From contig CAMFIE010000023.1 in NCBI GenBank assembly GCA_945952315.1, positions 1 to 62,074 of the forward strand: a DNA stretch of 62,074 nt, given 5' to 3'. Source of the DNA: an uncultured Rhizobium sp. GTDB taxonomy: Bacteria; Pseudomonadota; Alphaproteobacteria; Rhizobiales; Rhizobiaceae. A program made the position numbers and the translations under genes. Below are positions 16,343 through 25,259 of this stretch, piece by piece (within the stretch, counting starts at the first letter, position 1; each line of letters begins with the position of its first letter). The notes beneath the pieces were generated by a model. It searched no databases and had not been told where the DNA came from. It was given only the letters and a program-made list of their open reading frames with translations.

Positions 16343-17353
16343 TCATGCCACAAAGGCCATGCCGCCGAGCGACAGCCCGGCGGATGTACCGATCATCAAG
16401 GCTTTCGTGCCCGGCTTCAAGCGCCCTTCGCGCCGCGCATGGTCAAGCACGCTCGGCAGCGAGGCGGCAATCTGGTTGCCATGGGTCGCCATGATATCCA
16501 CGACCCGCGACCGGTCGAAGCCGCATTGATCCACAAGGTGGGACAGTGCTGTGGCGCTTGCCTGATGCGGCAGGATCACCTCCACATCGCCTCTGCTCCA
16601 GCCCGCCTTTTCGAGCAGCCGGTCGAGAAAACCCTCGAAGAAAGAAAAGGTCAGCCGATAGAGCGCCTTGCCATCCATTTCGAACCGGCTGTTCTCCGCA
16701 AAGCCTTCCGGATCGCGATGATAATCGTAGCGCGTGCCGCCGGAACCGAGACGGCAGGCCTCAAACCCATCCGGATAGGTTTCCATCAGCGAAGCAGCGA
16801 TATGGGCCTCGTCACCGGGGGGTGCGGCAGAAAGAACGGCGGCCCCAGCCCCGTCGCCGAAAAGCGCTGCCGTCAGGGGCGCCTTCTCCCAGGGGAGCGC
16901 CCGCGAGGCGATCTCGGACGAAACCACCAGCGCATGGCGATATTGCCCGCCCGCAATCAGTGTCGCGGCAAGATCACTGGCGGTCAGAAAGCTGAGGCAG
17001 GTCGAATTGATATCGAAGGCAGCGGCCCGGCCCGACGGGATCTGAAGCTCGCGCTGGATCAGCGGCGCGGTTGCCGGAATGGTCTGATAGGGCACGGCCG
17101 CCGCAAAGAGCACAAGATCGATATCATCCGGAGCGAGACCGGCGGTGGAAAGGGAAGTGCGCGCCGCTTCAAGCGCCATGCCGATCTGGTCGGTTCCTTC
17201 CGCCACCGGACGCCGCGAGACCTTGGTCAGCGCCTCGACGAAGCCGGCCTTCCGACCGATATCCCGGTCGATATCGACGGAAAGCAGACTTGCCGCCGGC
17301 ACATAAGCGCCGGTTCCGGCAAATCTCACCTTTCGCCTCACGGTCTGCGTCAC
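16343..17353 (-). CDS. FabH/OleA-like ketoacyl synthase III
   Basis: A 336-residue thiolase-fold enzyme with an intact KAS III triad: C119 (DINSTCLSF), H263 (LPHQAS) and N293 (THGNQIAASLP). The GSGG loop near residue 203 is also present. It would condense acyl-CoA or acyl-ACP units without decarboxylation of its own primer. Unlike housekeeping fabH, it is not next to plsX or rpmF but heads a run with an OleD-like reductase. It begins only 13 bp after the ureidoglycine aminohydrolase stop, so the two may share a transcript. Confidence 0.8.
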   Translation of the reverse strand: MTQTVRRKVRFAGTGAYVPAASLLSVDIDRDIGRKAGFVEALTKVSRRPVAEGTDQIGMALEAARTSLSTAGLAPDDIDLVLFAAAVPYQTIPATAPLIQRELQIPSGRAAAFDINSTCLSFLTASDLAATLIAGGQYRHALVVSSEIASRALPWEKAPLTAALFGDGAGAAVLSAAPPGDEAHIAASLMETYPDGFEACRLGSGGTRYDYHRDPEGFAENSRFEMDGKALYRLTFSFFEGFLDRLLEKAGWSRGDVEVILPHQASATALSHLVDQCGFDRSRVVDIMATHGNQIAASLPSVLDHARREGRLKPGTKALMIGTSAGLSLGGMAFVA

Positions 17354-17366
17354 GATGCGGCTTCCG

Positions 17367-18191
17367 TCAGAGCTTCAGCTTCATGTGACGGTTCACGTCC
17401 TTGTACAGCAGGTAGCGGAAGCGGCCCGGGCCACCCGCATAGCAGGCCTGCGGGCAGAAGGCGCGCAGCCACATGAAATCGCCGGCTTCCACTTCCACCC
17501 AGTCCTGATTGAGCCGGTAGACCGCCTTGCCCTCGAGCACATAGAGGCCATGCTCCATCACATGGGTTTCGGCAAAGGGAATGATCGCGCCCGGCTCGAA
17601 GGTGACGATGGTCACATGCATGTCATGGCGAAGGTCGAGCGGATCGACAAAGCGGGTGGTCGCCCATTTGCCTTCGGTATGGGCCATGGCATTGGGCTTC
17701 ACATCCTTGTCATTGGTGAAGAAGGCTTCCGGCACATCAAGCCCCTCGACCGCCTCATAGGCCTTGCGGATCCAGTGGAAGCGCACCGCAGCAGTGCTGT
17801 GATTGCGAAGCTGCCAGTTGCTCTTCGGCGGCAGGAAGGCAAAGCCGCCCGGCTGCATCACATGATCCACGCCATCGAGCGTCACCGTCATTTCGCCCTC
17901 GACCACGAAGAGCACGCCTTCGGCTGAAGGATCAAGCTCGGGGCGGGTCGAGCCGCCGCCGGGCTGCACTTCCATGATATATTGCGAGAAGGTCTCGGCA
18001 AAACCGGAGAGCGGCCGCGCGATGATCCACAGCCGCGTTCCCTCCCAGAAGGGCAGATAGGAGGTGACGATGTCCATCATCACGCCCCGCGGGATCACCG
18101 CATAGGCCTCGGTGAACATGGCGCGCCCGGTCAGCAGCTGCGTCTGGGGCGGGTTGCCACCCGTCGGTGCATAATAGGTCCGGTCTGTCAT
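17367..18191 (-). CDS. allE: (S)-ureidoglycine aminohydrolase, bicupin
   Basis: A 274-residue bicupin. The first cupin (residues 55-135, with EVQPGGGSTRPELDPSAEG) and second cupin (195-255, with ETHVMEHGLYVLEGKAVYRL) match (S)-ureidoglycine aminohydrolase, which converts ureidoglycine to ureidoglycolate plus ammonia in allantoin breakdown. The start at 18191 follows GGGAGG; longer readings lack support. A 14-bp palindrome lies 39 bases upstream. No other purine-degradation gene is in this window. Confidence 0.82.
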   Translation of the reverse strand: MTDRTYYAPTGGNPPQTQLLTGRAMFTEAYAVIPRGVMMDIVTSYLPFWEGTRLWIIARPLSGFAETFSQYIMEVQPGGGSTRPELDPSAEGVLFVVEGEMTVTLDGVDHVMQPGGFAFLPPKSNWQLRNHSTAAVRFHWIRKAYEAVEGLDVPEAFFTNDKDVKPNAMAHTEGKWATTRFVDPLDLRHDMHVTIVTFEPGAIIPFAETHVMEHGLYVLEGKAVYRLNQDWVEVEAGDFMWLRAFCPQACYAGGPGRFRYLLYKDVNRHMKLKL

Positions 18192-18229
18192 CGTTCTTGC
18201 CTCCCGTTCATCCGATTCTTTGGCCTTTT

Positions 18230-18243
18230 TGAAACATATTTCA
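18230..18243. promoter_or_regulatory. Palindrome TGAAA-N4-TTTCA upstream of allE-like gene
   Basis: A perfect 5-bp inverted repeat with a CATA centre, 39 bases before the ATG of the ureidoglycine aminohydrolase gene. It is operator-like, and the binding protein is unknown. It could control both purine degradation and the ketosynthase operon downstream. Confidence 0.4.
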
Positions 18244-18353
18244 GAAAAGAACAGGATTGGCCACACCGCAGCATGAAGGATCAACGACGTTGACGGTGAA
18301 ATTCACGGCGCTGGCGGACTTGAAGCGCGGCCATGAAAGCGTTACATCAAAAC

Positions 18354-18499
18354 TGTTCTCAGGGCGGGGTGAAACTCCCCACCGGCGGTATCGGGTGAAA
18401 ACCCGGAGCCCGCGAGCGCCTTTTGCCTCCGTGCAGAAGGGTCAGCAGATCCGGTGCGATGCCGGAGCCGACGGTTACAGTCCGGATGAAAGAGAGCAT
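18354..18499 (+). promoter_or_regulatory. FMN riboswitch (RFN element)
   Basis: The conserved core segments are present in order: AGGGCGGGGTGAAACTCCCC, ACCGGCGGT, AGCCCGCGAGCG, a GATCCGGTGCGATGCCGGAG arm, CCGACGGT, and the closing ACAGTCCGGATGAAAGAGAG. FMN binding is expected to shut off the ribH2 gene about 150 bases downstream. Known homologues of this arrangement precede ribH2 in Brucella and relatives. Confidence 0.95.
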
Positions 18500-18549
18500 G
18501 CGCGCCGACGTCGGGTCTTCAACAGGCCTGCGTCCGATGCTGCCTGTTC

Positions 18550-18576
18550 GCCCAAGGGCATATTGGGCCTTTTCCT
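18550..18576 (+). terminator. Possible terminator hairpin of the FMN riboswitch
   Basis: GCCCAA (18550-18555) pairs with TTGGGC (18563-18568) and is followed by CTTTTCCTT. It lies between the RFN element and ribH2. The stem is short, so control could instead act on translation. Confidence 0.4.
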
Positions 18577-18607
18577 TCCCCGTGAAGGGAGCGGCCTCGA
18601 TTTGAAC

Positions 18608-18625
18608 TTGCATCCGCGGATGCAA
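18608..18625 (+). promoter_or_regulatory. 18-bp perfect palindrome just upstream of ribH2
   Basis: TTGCATCCGCGGATGCAA is fully self-complementary and lies 21 bases before the ribH2 ATG. It could be part of the riboswitch expression platform near the ribosome site or a separate operator. Confidence 0.4.
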
Positions 18626-18634
18626 AACCCTTGA

Positions 18635-19123
<489 letters not shown>

Positions 19124-19147
19124 TCAAACCATCGCATCGAGACAGGG

Positions 19148-19176
19148 AAAGGCCGGGCCGCAAGACCCGGCCTTTT
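19148..19176 (+). terminator. Rho-independent terminator of ribH2
   Basis: AAAGGCCGGG (19148-19157) and CCCGGCCTTT with an 8-base loop, followed by a T run. The flanking A and T runs would let it work in both directions. Confidence 0.85.
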
Positions 19177-19200
19177 GCATGGCCGCAATCCGCCTTCACA

Positions 19201-19229
19201 AAAAAATGGCGTGGGGTTGCCACGCCATT
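19201..19229 (-). terminator. Rho-independent terminator of the inositol-type ABC operon
   Basis: AATGGCGTGG (19205-19214) pairs with CCACGCCATT (19220-19229). On the minus strand the stem is followed by six T residues. It lies 20 bases after the permease stop. Confidence 0.88.
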
Positions 19230-19248
19230 GAAGTCAGGGAGGAAAGGG

Positions 19249-20331
19249 TCAGGCGCGGGACTTCTTCTTCTGCCGGTGCACGTCGATGATGACAGCGGCG
19301 ACGATGATGATGCCCTTTACGATCTCCTGGTAATAGGCGCCCACCTTCAGGAAGGTGAAGCCGGAGGTGACCACGCCGAGAATGATGGTGCCGATCACGG
19401 TTCCGGTGATGCGGCCAACGCCGCCCGCCAGCGAGGTTCCGCCGATCACGGCTGCGGCAATCGCATCGAGTTCGAAGGAGACCCCCATGTTCGGCTGGCC
19501 GGACTGGGCACGCGCGGCGAGCATCACGCCGGCAAGACCGGAGAGCAGACCCGCAACCGCATAGACCTTGATCAGGTGCTTGCCGATATCGATACCCGAG
19601 ACACGGGCGGCCTGCGGGTTCGCACCGATCGCATAGGTGAACTTGCCGTAGCGGGTATAGGCGAGCGCCACATGGCAGATGATGGCCACCAGGAAGAAGA
19701 CGATCACCGTGCGCGGCACGGGAAAGCCCGCCACTTCAAAACTCTGGCCGAACCAGGTGAAGCGTTCATTGAGCAGGGCCACCGGCTGGCCAAGCGTGTA
19801 CCATTTGGAAAGACCACGGACCGAAACCATCATGCCAAGCGTGGCGATGAAGGGCGGTATCCCCGTCTTGGCGATCAGAAAGCCGTTCAGCCATCCAAGC
19901 AGCAACCCGAGCAACAGACCGACCATGATCGGCCACAGGGGACTGGAATCGATGAACCAGTTGAGCCCGAAAGCCGCATATTCCGGCTGCAGGAACACGG
20001 CGCGGGCATTGAGCGAGGTCTGGGCAAAGCTGGCCGCCACCATGGCGATGAAGCCGACCATCGAGCCCGACGACAGGTCCACGCCGCCGGTGATGATCAC
20101 CTGCGTCACGCCGACGGCGATGATGCCGGTGACGGCCACCTGCAGAACGATGATCGACAGGCGCTGCTTGTTGGCAAGGAAGCTTTCACCGACGAAATAC
20201 CAGCCGAGGATTTCAAACACGACCGCAATGCCGAGAAGCACCAGCAGGATCGAAAATTCCGGCGGCAGACGCCGCACCTTCTTTAGGCCGGTCGTCGACG
20301 TATTGCCGAGCTCATTGGTCACATTTGCCAT
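19249..20331 (-). CDS. Sugar/inositol ABC transporter permease (RbsC/IatP-like)
   Basis: A 360-residue inner-membrane protein of the RbsC/XylH carbohydrate permease family with about ten hydrophobic segments. The signature GGVDLSSGSMVGFIAM is near residue 90, and the cytoplasmic EAA-like loop YAIGANPQAARVSGIDI is near 230-246. It would form the channel for the substrate delivered by the binding protein encoded upstream. It is the last gene of the binding protein-ATPase-permease operon (25-bp gap). Inositol specificity comes from context. Confidence 0.85.
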   Translation of the reverse strand: MANVTNELGNTSTTGLKKVRRLPPEFSILLVLLGIAVVFEILGWYFVGESFLANKQRLSIIVLQVAVTGIIAVGVTQVIITGGVDLSSGSMVGFIAMVAASFAQTSLNARAVFLQPEYAAFGLNWFIDSSPLWPIMVGLLLGLLLGWLNGFLIAKTGIPPFIATLGMMVSVRGLSKWYTLGQPVALLNERFTWFGQSFEVAGFPVPRTVIVFFLVAIICHVALAYTRYGKFTYAIGANPQAARVSGIDIGKHLIKVYAVAGLLSGLAGVMLAARAQSGQPNMGVSFELDAIAAAVIGGTSLAGGVGRITGTVIGTIILGVVTSGFTFLKVGAYYQEIVKGIIIVAAVIIDVHRQKKKSRA

Positions 20332-20355
20332 TTCATTCCTCCCCCGGCACCCGCG

Positions 20356-21909
20356 TCAATGCGAGGCCAGCTCCATGATTTTTACCTGATCGGCCTCTTC
20401 GCGGGTAAGCGTGCCCGTGGCGCGGCCTTCATGCAGCACCAGAATGCGGTCACTCATGCCCAGCACTTCAGGCATTTCCGACGAGATCATGATCACCGCC
20501 ACGCCCTGCCCCGCGAGCTGGCTGATCAGACGGTGGATTTCGGCCTTCGCGCCCACATCGATGCCGCGCGTCGGCTCGTCGAGGATCAGGATCTTCGGAT
20601 TGGTCAAAAGCCAGCGGCAGATCAGCACCTTCTGCTGGTTGCCACCCGACAGATTGATGATCGGCTCGGACATGTCCGGCGTGCGCACCCTCAGCCGGTT
20701 CGCCATCTCGGTCGCGTCCTTCGAGAGCTGCCCCTGCTGCACGAAGCCCATATGGACATAGCGGTGCTGCAGCACCGCCATTTGCGTATTGTCCTGAATG
20801 TCGAGCGGCAGGAAACAGCCGGTCTCCTTGCGATCCTCGGTGAGGAACGCCATTCCGTGCTTCATCGCAACCGACGGCGAAGCGATATGGACCACCTTGC
20901 CATTGATGGAAATGGACCCGGACGAGGCGGGCGTTACGCCGAAGATCGTTTCGGCCACATTCGAACGGCCCGAGCCGACGAGACCGGCAAGACCGAGGAT
21001 TTCACCCGCCCGCACCTCAAAGGAGACATCCCGGAACACGCCGTCCAGCGTCAGGTTCTCGACCTTCAGCACCACATCGCCGATCGGCACCGTCTCCTTG
21101 GGAAACATCTGGGTGATTTCGCGGCCGACCATCATGCGGATGATATCGTCGCGGGTCACATCCGCAGAATTGCAGGTGGCGATATATTTGCCATCGCGGA
21201 ACACCGAGAGCTCGTCGGCAATTTCGAACAGCTCGTTCATCTTGTGGGTGATGTAGATGATGCCCTTCCCCTCCGCCCGCAGCGCGCGGATGATGGTGAA
21301 GAGATGGGTGACTTCCTTGTCGGTGAGCGCCGAGGTCGGCTCATCCATGATCAGCACATCGGAATTGTAGGAGACCGCCTTGGCGATTTCGACCATCTGG
21401 CGATTGGCGACAGACAAGGTGCCGGTCGTCACTTCCGGATCGATATCGATATCGAGGCGCTTGAACAGCGCTTCCGTCATGCGGTTCATCTCTGCATGGT
21501 TGATGATACCGAAACGGTTCATCGGCTCGCGGCCGATCCAGATGTTTTCGGCCACCGTCATCGGCGCCATCAGGTTCAGTTCCTGATGGATCATCGCAAT
21601 GCCGTTTTCCAGCGCATCGAGCGGGTTCTTGAGGCGGATATGCTGGCCGCGCAGCTTGAAGGTGCCGCTATCGGGCGTGTAGATCCCCGCAAGGATCTTC
21701 ATCAGTGTCGACTTGCCGGCGCCGTTTTCCCCCATCAGGGCATGCACCGTGCCGCGCTTCAGCCGCAACTCGACATTGTCGAGCGCGACGACGCCGGGAA
21801 ACTCCTTGCGCACGTCTGCCACTTCCAGAAGGTAATCGGAGCCCGGCACGGCGCCACTGGAACGCACCGCCTTCATGGTCTGCGGGGAAATGGTGTTTGG
21901 CTCTGTCAT
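20356..21909 (-). CDS. Sugar/inositol ABC transporter ATPase (RbsA/IatA-like)
   Basis: A 517-residue fused double ATPase of the RbsA/MglA type. The first half has Walker [10 protein letters not shown], signature [15 protein letters not shown] and Walker B VLIMDEPT. The second half has a degenerate Walker A ([12 protein letters not shown]), signature [15 protein letters not shown] and Walker [13 protein letters not shown]. One degenerate site is normal in this family. The ATG at 21909 follows GGAGG; longer upstream readings are not supported. It powers the uptake of inositol or a related cyclitol together with the flanking genes. Confidence 0.88.
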   Translation of the reverse strand: MTEPNTISPQTMKAVRSSGAVPGSDYLLEVADVRKEFPGVVALDNVELRLKRGTVHALMGENGAGKSTLMKILAGIYTPDSGTFKLRGQHIRLKNPLDALENGIAMIHQELNLMAPMTVAENIWIGREPMNRFGIINHAEMNRMTEALFKRLDIDIDPEVTTGTLSVANRQMVEIAKAVSYNSDVLIMDEPTSALTDKEVTHLFTIIRALRAEGKGIIYITHKMNELFEIADELSVFRDGKYIATCNSADVTRDDIIRMMVGREITQMFPKETVPIGDVVLKVENLTLDGVFRDVSFEVRAGEILGLAGLVGSGRSNVAETIFGVTPASSGSISINGKVVHIASPSVAMKHGMAFLTEDRKETGCFLPLDIQDNTQMAVLQHRYVHMGFVQQGQLSKDATEMANRLRVRTPDMSEPIINLSGGNQQKVLICRWLLTNPKILILDEPTRGIDVGAKAEIHRLISQLAGQGVAVIMISSEMPEVLGMSDRILVLHEGRATGTLTREEADQVKIMELASH

Positions 21910-21931
21910 GGCGCCCTCCTCCCGGAAACAA

Positions 21932-21961
21932 CAGGCCGCAACCCACCCGGGCTGCGGCCTG
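21932..21961 (-). terminator. Hairpin between the binding-protein and ATPase genes
   Basis: CAGGCCGCA (21932-21940) pairs with TGCGGCCTG (21953-21961). There is no T run. Such hairpins after a binding-protein gene usually stabilise or attenuate the transcript so that the binding protein is made in excess. Confidence 0.6.
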
Positions 21962-21976
21962 CAATCAGATGCGGGA

Positions 21977-22900
21977 TCAGTTCTTGGACGTGAACTTGTC
22001 CATGTTTTCCGGCGTGACCAGCTGGAACGGGATCCAGACCTTGGCCTCGACCTTCTCGCCCTTGGCAAGCTTCATCGCTGCATCGACAGCGCCAGCACCC
22101 TGGCCGAAGGCATCCTGGAACACGGTCACGTCGAGGTCACCCTGCTTCATGTAGGCAAGGGCTTCCTGGGTCGCGTCGATACCGCCGACAACCACATCCT
22201 TCATGTCCCAACCGGCTGCCTTCATGGCATTGATCGCGCCAATGGCCATGTTGTCATTGTTGGCGATCACCGCGGCAGGCTTGTGACCGGCGGCGATCCA
22301 GTTGGTCATCAGATCCTGTGCCTTGACCGGATCCCAGACGGCGGTCTGCTCGTCGAGGATCTTCATGCCGGAGCATTCCGGCGTCGCGATCACGTCATGG
22401 ATATCCTTGGTGCGTTGAACGGCAGCCTGGTTTGCAAGGTCGCCCTGCATCACGAGGATGTCACCCTTGCCACCGAGCAGACGGCAGACTTCCTTGGTTT
22501 CCAGCGTGCCGGAATCCACTTCGTTCGAGGCAACGAAGGCGCCCTTCGGGCCGAGGGCATCGACGTCGATCGGCTGACGGTTGACGTAGACGATCGGGAT
22601 ACCGGCATCATTTGCGAGCTTGGTCATCGGGGCGGTTGCAGAGGTGTCAACGGCGTTGACGATGATCGCGTCCACCTTGGATGCGATGAAGTTCTGGATC
22701 TGCGACAGCTGCTTCTGAACGTCGTCTTCGGCGATTTCGATCTGCACCGGCTGATTGGCTTCACCGGCAGACTTTTCGATGCCCTTGCGCAGAACGGTGA
22801 GGAAGGTGTCCGAGTTGGCCATCGATACGCCGATGGTGCCAGCATGCGCAGCCGAAGCCATGAGGGTTGCGAGGGCTGCGCCCAGCAGGAACTTTTTCAT
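21977..22900 (-). CDS. Periplasmic inositol/rhizopine-type binding protein (IbpA/MocB-like)
   Basis: A 307-residue protein with a signal peptide ([20 protein letters not shown], cleavage after AHA). It has the type I periplasmic sugar-binding fold ([17 protein letters not shown] ... [21 protein letters not shown]). The family covers ribose, myo-inositol and rhizopine binding proteins. Two abutting GGAA-N6-TTCC sites 111-138 bases upstream, and the inositol genes to the right, favour inositol or rhizopine. The ATG at 22900 is chosen because it starts the signal peptide. Confidence 0.83.
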   Translation of the reverse strand: MKKFLLGAALATLMASAAHAGTIGVSMANSDTFLTVLRKGIEKSAGEANQPVQIEIAEDDVQKQLSQIQNFIASKVDAIIVNAVDTSATAPMTKLANDAGIPIVYVNRQPIDVDALGPKGAFVASNEVDSGTLETKEVCRLLGGKGDILVMQGDLANQAAVQRTKDIHDVIATPECSGMKILDEQTAVWDPVKAQDLMTNWIAAGHKPAAVIANNDNMAIGAINAMKAAGWDMKDVVVGGIDATQEALAYMKQGDLDVTVFQDAFGQGAGAVDAAMKLAKGEKVEAKVWIPFQLVTPENMDKFTSKN

Positions 22901-23010
22901 TGAAATTCTCCTCCACGATAAGGGTGTCCGGCTGCACCCGAAATTTGCCGGAGGATCGAGCCTCCCCGGATCGATCCTTGTATCCCCGGTAGAATGGAAC
23001 AAAAATTTTC

Positions 23011-23024
23011 GGAATTCAAGTTCC
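23011..23024. promoter_or_regulatory. IolR-type operator, GGAA-N6-TTCC (copy 1)
   Basis: GGAATTCAAGTTCC fits the GGAA-N6-TTCC motif reported for IolR of Caulobacter and Sinorhizobium inositol genes. It abuts the second copy, and both lie upstream of the binding-protein gene. Confidence 0.65.
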
Positions 23025-23038
23025 GGAATAAATATTCC
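23025..23038. promoter_or_regulatory. IolR-type operator, GGAA-N6-TTCC (copy 2)
   Basis: GGAATAAATATTCC is also a full match and begins at the base directly after copy 1. The two sites are therefore 14 bp apart centre to centre. Side-by-side dimers would have to share a helix face at a non-integral turn or compete for the DNA. Confidence 0.65.
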
Positions 23039-23093
23039 ATTTACGAGGTTTCTTCTGGCCGCAACTGGTTGTAAACGGCCAAAAATCTGGCCG

Positions 23094-23906
23094 TCAGAGC
23101 TGACGGGAAATGAAATCCATGCTCGCCTTCACCATGCCCGCCACATCGTCGGTCTGGTGAACGGAGGGCGCGAAGGGTTCGAACGAGAACGTTCCCCTGT
23201 AGCCCGCCGCCTGAAGCGCGCGGATCTGGCCGACATTGTCCAGCCGGTCGGACGCGCCCACCATCACCCGGTGCGGATCGCGCATGTCATCGACGGACAC
23301 CGACTGGTCATCGACACCGGAAATATGAACAAGGCCGGTCATGTCGGCAAAAAGCTCCGGCTCGCCTGCAAGAACGTGATGGAACGTGTCATGCACCAGG
23401 CGAAAATGACCCTCGCCGCCCACCGCGCGGATCGCTTCCGCCGCTTCCTTTTTCGAACGCAGCGAGCAGATGGTGAAGCCAAGCGGCTCGACCAGACCCG
23501 TAATGCCGTTTTCCGCAAGGATCGGCTTCAGGGCCTTCAGCGCCACGCGCAGATTGCCCTGACGCTCACCTTCGAGACGTCCGGAACCGTCATTGACCGG
23601 CACCAGCACCAGCGCCTTTGCCCCGCAGGCCTTCGCATAGGACGCAAGCTCGCGGGCTTCGCGCTCGCGCTCGACCGTCCATTCGTTGAAGCGTTGCAGC
23701 GCATTGATGGAAATGATGGTGAGGCCGTTTGCCTCCGCAGCCTTGCGGACATCGGCGGCGGGCGTGCCGTCGATAATGGCATTGCCTGCAAGATCGTTGC
23801 GGATTTCCACAGCGGTCACGCCAAGCGTCTTCGCCGTCTGCAGGAAGGCGTCAAGCCCGAGCTGGGGCGCCACCATATGGTTGAGCGCGAAATTTACTGC
23901 CGCCAT
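23094..23906 (-). CDS. Inosose isomerase-like TIM-barrel protein (IolI/MocC family)
   Basis: A 270-residue AP-endonuclease-2-like TIM barrel (sugar phosphate isomerase/epimerase family). Likely metal ligands are E149-type (GLVEPLGF), D/H in LVHDTFHH, and E in FSFEPFAP. IolI isomerises 2-keto-myo-inositol (inosose), and MocC is a related protein of rhizopine catabolism. Its location between the ABC operon and the LacI gene supports a cyclitol role. Its downstream neighbour, the binding-protein gene, has its own promoter region. Confidence 0.75.
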   Translation of the reverse strand: MAAVNFALNHMVAPQLGLDAFLQTAKTLGVTAVEIRNDLAGNAIIDGTPAADVRKAAEANGLTIISINALQRFNEWTVEREREARELASYAKACGAKALVLVPVNDGSGRLEGERQGNLRVALKALKPILAENGITGLVEPLGFTICSLRSKKEAAEAIRAVGGEGHFRLVHDTFHHVLAGEPELFADMTGLVHISGVDDQSVSVDDMRDPHRVMVGASDRLDNVGQIRALQAAGYRGTFSFEPFAPSVHQTDDVAGMVKASMDFISRQL

Positions 23907-24066
23907 GACCTTGTCTCCTGAGCATGCCGTGGCGGCTTCTCCTCCCGCCCCCGTTGCCTAGAAGTCAGCAGGTTTCGTGACGTTCGTCAAAGCGGAATCG
24001 GAGCGATTTTCCATCATTCCTGATACAATTTGCGATTTTCATTGCAAGAATTCTCGCAAAATACGC

Positions 24067-25098
24067 TCAAATGTTTTCCGGAACATACATTTCGAAGGGC
24101 AGGAAGGTCTGGCCGGGCACATCCGCCGGTCCATTCTCGATGGCAGAGACCATCAGCCGCACCAACTCGCGGCAGAGATGCTGCAGCGGCGTGGTCACCA
24201 CCATGGTCACCACGTCCTCGGCCAGGGCCGAGCGGGATTCCGGGGTGAGCTCGTTGACCACGATCACATATTTGCCATTAAGCTTTTCCTCGCGGATCGC
24301 CGAAATCGCGCCTTCCATGCCACCGCCCGCCACGTAAAAGCCGACGAGATCGGGGTGCCGGTGCAGGAGATCGAGCGTGGCCTCATGGGTGATCTGGCTG
24401 GTTTCCAGATTGACCAGCGTATCCAGCACCTCGAATTCAGGCGCGTGTTCACGGAAATAGGAGCGGAAGCCGATTTCGCGCAATTCATGACCATGAAAAC
24501 GGTGGCTGCCGACGAAAACCGCGACCTTTCCCGGTTTTCTGGCGGTTTTCGCAATCATCCAGGCGGCTGTGCGCCCGACTTTCCGGTTGTTGAGACCAAC
24601 ATAGCTTTCCCGCACGCCCGAGGCGAAATCGGACAGAAGCGAGAACAGCGGCACGCCGCGCGCCTTCAGATCCTCGGCCACCACGGTGACCGCCGGATAA
24701 TCCGGCCCCGCCATCGCGACCGCCTGATTGCGGCTTCCCACTTCGCGCAGCCGCTCCACCAGATCGGCGGGTGTCTGGCTCGCGGCAAATTCGATCTGGG
24801 CGATCCCGCGGATGCCGGGATGATTCTGCACTGCCGCCTCCAGCTCGCGCGCAAAGGCCTGGTAGAAATACTGATCCGGTTTCTGCAGCACGAAACCCAG
24901 CCGGTATTGCGGCACACCCTCCATCACCCGCTGCCTCAGCAGCGAGACGGCATGAAAGCCGATCGCACTGGCCGCCTCATAGACCCGTCGCGCCGTATCT
25001 TCCCGCACCTTGTGGCGGCCGTTCAGCACGCGATCGACGGTGGCGACGCTGACATTGGCCGCGCGGGCAAGATCGGCAATGGTGGGACGGGAGGCCAT
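24067..25098 (-). CDS. LacI-family transcription regulator
   Basis: A 343-residue protein. The LacI helix-turn-helix is at residues 4-26 (PTIADLARAANVSVATVDRV) with hinge helix LNGRHKV, followed by a periplasmic-binding-like ligand domain (residues 60-340). It probably senses a cyclitol or sugar. I chose the ATG at 25098, after AGGA; an in-frame ATG at 25170 would put the palindromic site at 25154-25170 inside the gene. It is divergent from the MocD-like gene, so it likely controls both. Confidence 0.85.
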   Translation of the reverse strand: MASRPTIADLARAANVSVATVDRVLNGRHKVREDTARRVYEAASAIGFHAVSLLRQRVMEGVPQYRLGFVLQKPDQYFYQAFARELEAAVQNHPGIRGIAQIEFAASQTPADLVERLREVGSRNQAVAMAGPDYPAVTVVAEDLKARGVPLFSLLSDFASGVRESYVGLNNRKVGRTAAWMIAKTARKPGKVAVFVGSHRFHGHELREIGFRSYFREHAPEFEVLDTLVNLETSQITHEATLDLLHRHPDLVGFYVAGGGMEGAISAIREEKLNGKYVIVVNELTPESRSALAEDVVTMVVTTPLQHLCRELVRLMVSAIENGPADVPGQTFLPFEMYVPENI

Positions 25099-25153
25099 GG
25101 CGCATGTTCCTGTGATGTGTTTCTCGCAGATTGATAGACGGAAATGATAGAAA

Positions 25154-25170
25154 ATGAAAGAAACTTTCAT
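25154..25170. promoter_or_regulatory. Operator-like palindrome between the LacI gene and mocD-like gene
   Basis: ATGAAAG-AAA-CTTTCAT is a perfect 7-bp inverted repeat, 56 bases before the LacI ATG and 90 before the desaturase ATG. Its position suits autoregulation and control of the rightward moc operon. Confidence 0.5.
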
Positions 25171-25259
25171 GGGGCCATTGAGCCAGGACGCGAGCCTGCT
25201 AATTCTCTCGCATCTGTCAAATTGGCTTGGGGATTGGGAGGCAATCCCGGGAGGATGTT

